13,377 nucleotides of DNA, from contig JALQSZ010000018.1 in the NCBI GenBank assembly GCA_023264135.1, forward strand, positions 1 through 13,377, written 5' to 3'. The notes under the pieces were generated by a model. That model worked only from the letters and a program-made list of their open reading frames with translations. It had not been told where the DNA came from and searched no databases. A program made the position numbers and the translations under genes. Below, one piece after another: positions 13,327 to 13,377 of the stretch (within the stretch, counting starts at the first letter, position 1; every line of letters begins with the position of its first letter). This DNA is from Acidimicrobiales bacterium. Lineage in GTDB: Bacteria; Actinomycetota; Acidimicrobiia; Acidimicrobiales; Acidimicrobilacustridaceae.

Positions 13327-13377
13327 AGAAACTCATTACGGTCCCGATCCATCTCCTGTGGGAAGCAGTCGTTGTTC
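13323..13377 (+). CDS. 5' end of an unidentified gene downstream of ftsY (runs off the window)
   Basis: ATG 13323 overlaps the ftsY stop as ATGA and opens a frame that continues to the window edge: MKKLITVPIHLLWEAVVV, 18 codons plus one base. The ATGA overlap, as used elsewhere in this window, argues for a real co-translated gene. The visible stretch is mildly hydrophobic after a Met-Lys-Lys beginning, which could be a signal or membrane segment, but it is too short to assign a family. Confidence 0.55.
   Translation, partial: MKKLITVPIHLLWEAVVV

Noticed and set aside
1..13377. tRNA, rRNA, CRISPR, insertion sequence or prophage elements
   Set aside because: No cloverleaf-like segments, regular spaced repeats, transposase or integrase motifs, or terminal inverted repeats were seen on either strand.

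Overview
The window is a stretch of actinobacterial chromosome with clearly elevated G+C. Gene content and style best fit the class Acidimicrobiia, but that is an inference from gene order (acpP-rnc-mutM-smc), the membrane-anchored FtsY, the Pro-rich HtrA and TANNNT-type start regions; no rRNA or other taxonomic marker is present. There is no sign of a mobile element, CRISPR array, tRNA or rRNA.

Layout. (1) Positions 33-5343, forward: acyl carrier protein (acpP), ribonuclease III (rnc), formamidopyrimidine-DNA glycosylase (mutM) and the chromosome condensation ATPase (smc). They are packed with overlaps and form one operon whose promoter lies left of the window. (2) A perfect 14-bp hairpin at 5376-5407 separates convergent smc from a reverse-strand operon. 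(3) Positions 5429-8429, reverse: moxR (AAA+ ATPase), a DUF58 protein and a membrane-anchored von Willebrand A (VWA) protein, joined by 4-nt GTGA and ATGA overlaps. (4) A 186-bp divergent intergenic region, 8430-8615. (5) Positions 8616-11967, forward: an OmpR-family response regulator, its histidine kinase (GTGA overlap) and an HtrA/DegP-like serine protease with a Pro-rich cytoplasmic tail, one membrane helix and a PDZ domain. The order matches mycobacterial mprA-mprB-pepD and suggests an envelope-stress module. (6) A GC-rich hairpin, then ftsY (12112-13326), the SRP receptor GTPase, overlapping by ATGA the first 18 codons of an unidentified gene that leaves the window.

How the parts work together. 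The outer genes are housekeeping: lipid synthesis, RNA processing, DNA repair, chromosome organisation and membrane protein targeting. Many bacteria keep rnc, smc and ftsY close together; here 6.77 kb holding two divergently transcribed envelope-related operons lies between smc and ftsY. MoxR/DUF58/VWA cassettes are generally thought to act as chaperone-like ATPase systems at the membrane, and the two-component system plus HtrA is typical of protein quality control outside the membrane. The shared divergent promoter region makes joint control of the two plausible but unproven.

The individual families are known. The points worth a second look are the split smc/ftsY neighbourhood, the pairing of the MoxR cassette with an MprAB-PepD-like module, the very small sensor loop of the kinase, the probable leaderless starts, and the ambiguous rnc start.
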